A DNA stretch of 64,000 bases, taken from assembly GCF_014207985.1 (NCBI RefSeq), contig NZ_JACHMI010000001.1, forward strand, positions 5,811,001 through 5,875,000, in the 5' to 3' direction. Both the position numbers and the translations under genes were made by a program. Below are positions 63,717 through 64,000 of the stretch, piece by piece; position 1 is the first letter of the stretch; each line of letters begins with the position of its first letter. The stretch is from Nonomuraea rubra. Its GTDB lineage: Bacteria > Actinomycetota > Actinomycetes > Streptosporangiales > Streptosporangiaceae. Below the pieces are notes generated by a model. The model saw nothing but the letters and a program-made list of their open reading frames with translations. It was not told the DNA's origin and did not search any database.

Positions 63717-64000
63717 CTACCCCGCGAGGTCGGCCAGGAGTGCGGTGCTCCGGGTCTGTTCGTCCTCTGATCCGAGAAGCATCACCACGAGCTCCGTGGC
63801 ACCGGCATCGAACAGCCGGCGGACCTGCCGCTCGACGACAATCTCATCACCGATGACGACCGTGTCCTGAGGGCCTGCGGCGCGACCTCGGTCGAGCACG
63901 GCGCGGTAGCTGGGCAACTGCGCGACCATCCCGAAATTCTCAGCGACCCAGTGCCTGCGATCGTCCTCGTGCGAGGTGACGCAGACGACCGTGGAAGCGA
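63717..64000 (-). CDS. LLM-class F420-dependent oxidoreductase (C-terminal part, runs off right edge)
   Basis: The minus strand is open from the window edge to a stop at 63717, about 94 codons. The translation VVCVTSHEDDRRHWVAENFG, AQLPSYRAVLDRGRAAGPQD, VIGDEIVVERQVRRLFDAGA and ELVVMLLGSEDEQTRST matches the C-terminal third of luciferase-like, coenzyme F420-dependent oxidoreductases. The flavin/F420-binding N-terminus lies beyond the window. F420 use is typical of actinomycetes. Confidence 0.85.
   Translation of the reverse strand, partial: ASTVVCVTSHEDDRRHWVAENFGMVAQLPSYRAVLDRGRAAGPQDTVVIGDEIVVERQVRRLFDAGATELVVMLLGSEDEQTRSTALLADLAG

Overview
The window is high-GC DNA with strong G/C preference at third codon positions, GTG/TTG starts and many ATGA/GTGA stop-start overlaps. 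Its families are typical of actinomycetes: an F420-type luciferase-like enzyme, a SulP-carbonic anhydrase fusion, NarL-type two-component regulators and a YtrA-type GntR regulator with its membrane partner. A filamentous actinomycete of the Streptosporangiales type (Nonomuraea or Streptosporangium-like) is my inference; no rRNA or tRNA gene is present to confirm it. I saw no CRISPR array and no intact mobile element, but many decayed genes.

Layout. 1-7.2 kb: a RidA fragment, a DoxX-like protein, a cytochrome P450, a tiny membrane protein, then a histidine kinase/response regulator pair followed by an ABC ATPase with two permeases. 7.2-16.3 kb: an integrase relic, two decayed pyridoxamine-oxidase-like genes around a P-type ATPase with two DosR-like boxes, a SulP-STAS-carbonic anhydrase fusion, the Sua5/TsaC tRNA-modification gene, a second beta carbonic anhydrase, and further relics. 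16.3-25.2 kb: a TetR-ABC export operon, a Na+/H+ antiporter, a CAAX-protease/alpha-beta-hydrolase fusion, and a GntR plus DUF1648/DUF5808-type membrane protein pair. 25.2-36.5 kb: a MarR regulator, a SpoIIE-type phosphatase divergent from a STAS protein, a K+ channel, a CcdA/thioredoxin-lipoprotein pair, and a cation locus on the minus strand (TrkH, CBS protein, ArsB/NhaD permease, TrkA). 36.9-45.5 kb: TetR-CocE hydrolase, a TetR-controlled flavin monooxygenase/epimerase pair, and a rifampin-phosphotransferase-like PEP-utilising enzyme. 46-61.1 kb: a large, tightly overlapped catabolic cluster (ABC importer, beta-decarboxylating dehydrogenase, racemase, DUF1537 kinase, class II aldolase, Ldh2 dehydrogenase, ABM protein, aconitase) divergent from GntR-MFS-RraA. 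61.1-64 kb: a string of gene fragments, a CAAX protease and a partial LLM-class oxidoreductase.

The most striking observation is a 19-nt element, GCCGGGAAGYCTGGTCGGC, that occurs five times. Each copy lies 11-13 nt downstream of a TANNNT -10 hexamer (extended by TGN in four of five) and upstream of a gene: the Na+/H+ antiporter, the STAS protein, the CBS-ArsB operon, trkH and the PEP-utilising enzyme. Its ends can pair (GCCG/CGGC), so it would be a small hairpin near the 5' end of each transcript. I read it as a shared cis-acting leader that ties cation transport to a stress-signalling protein and a phosphotransferase. In two cases (the antiporter and trkH) the leader also carries a short uORF with a ribosome-binding site whose stop codon overlaps the transporter's start codon. 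A second shared signal, TTGC-N5-GCAA, is found four times around the phosphatase/STAS pair and a nearby decayed DUF4142 gene.
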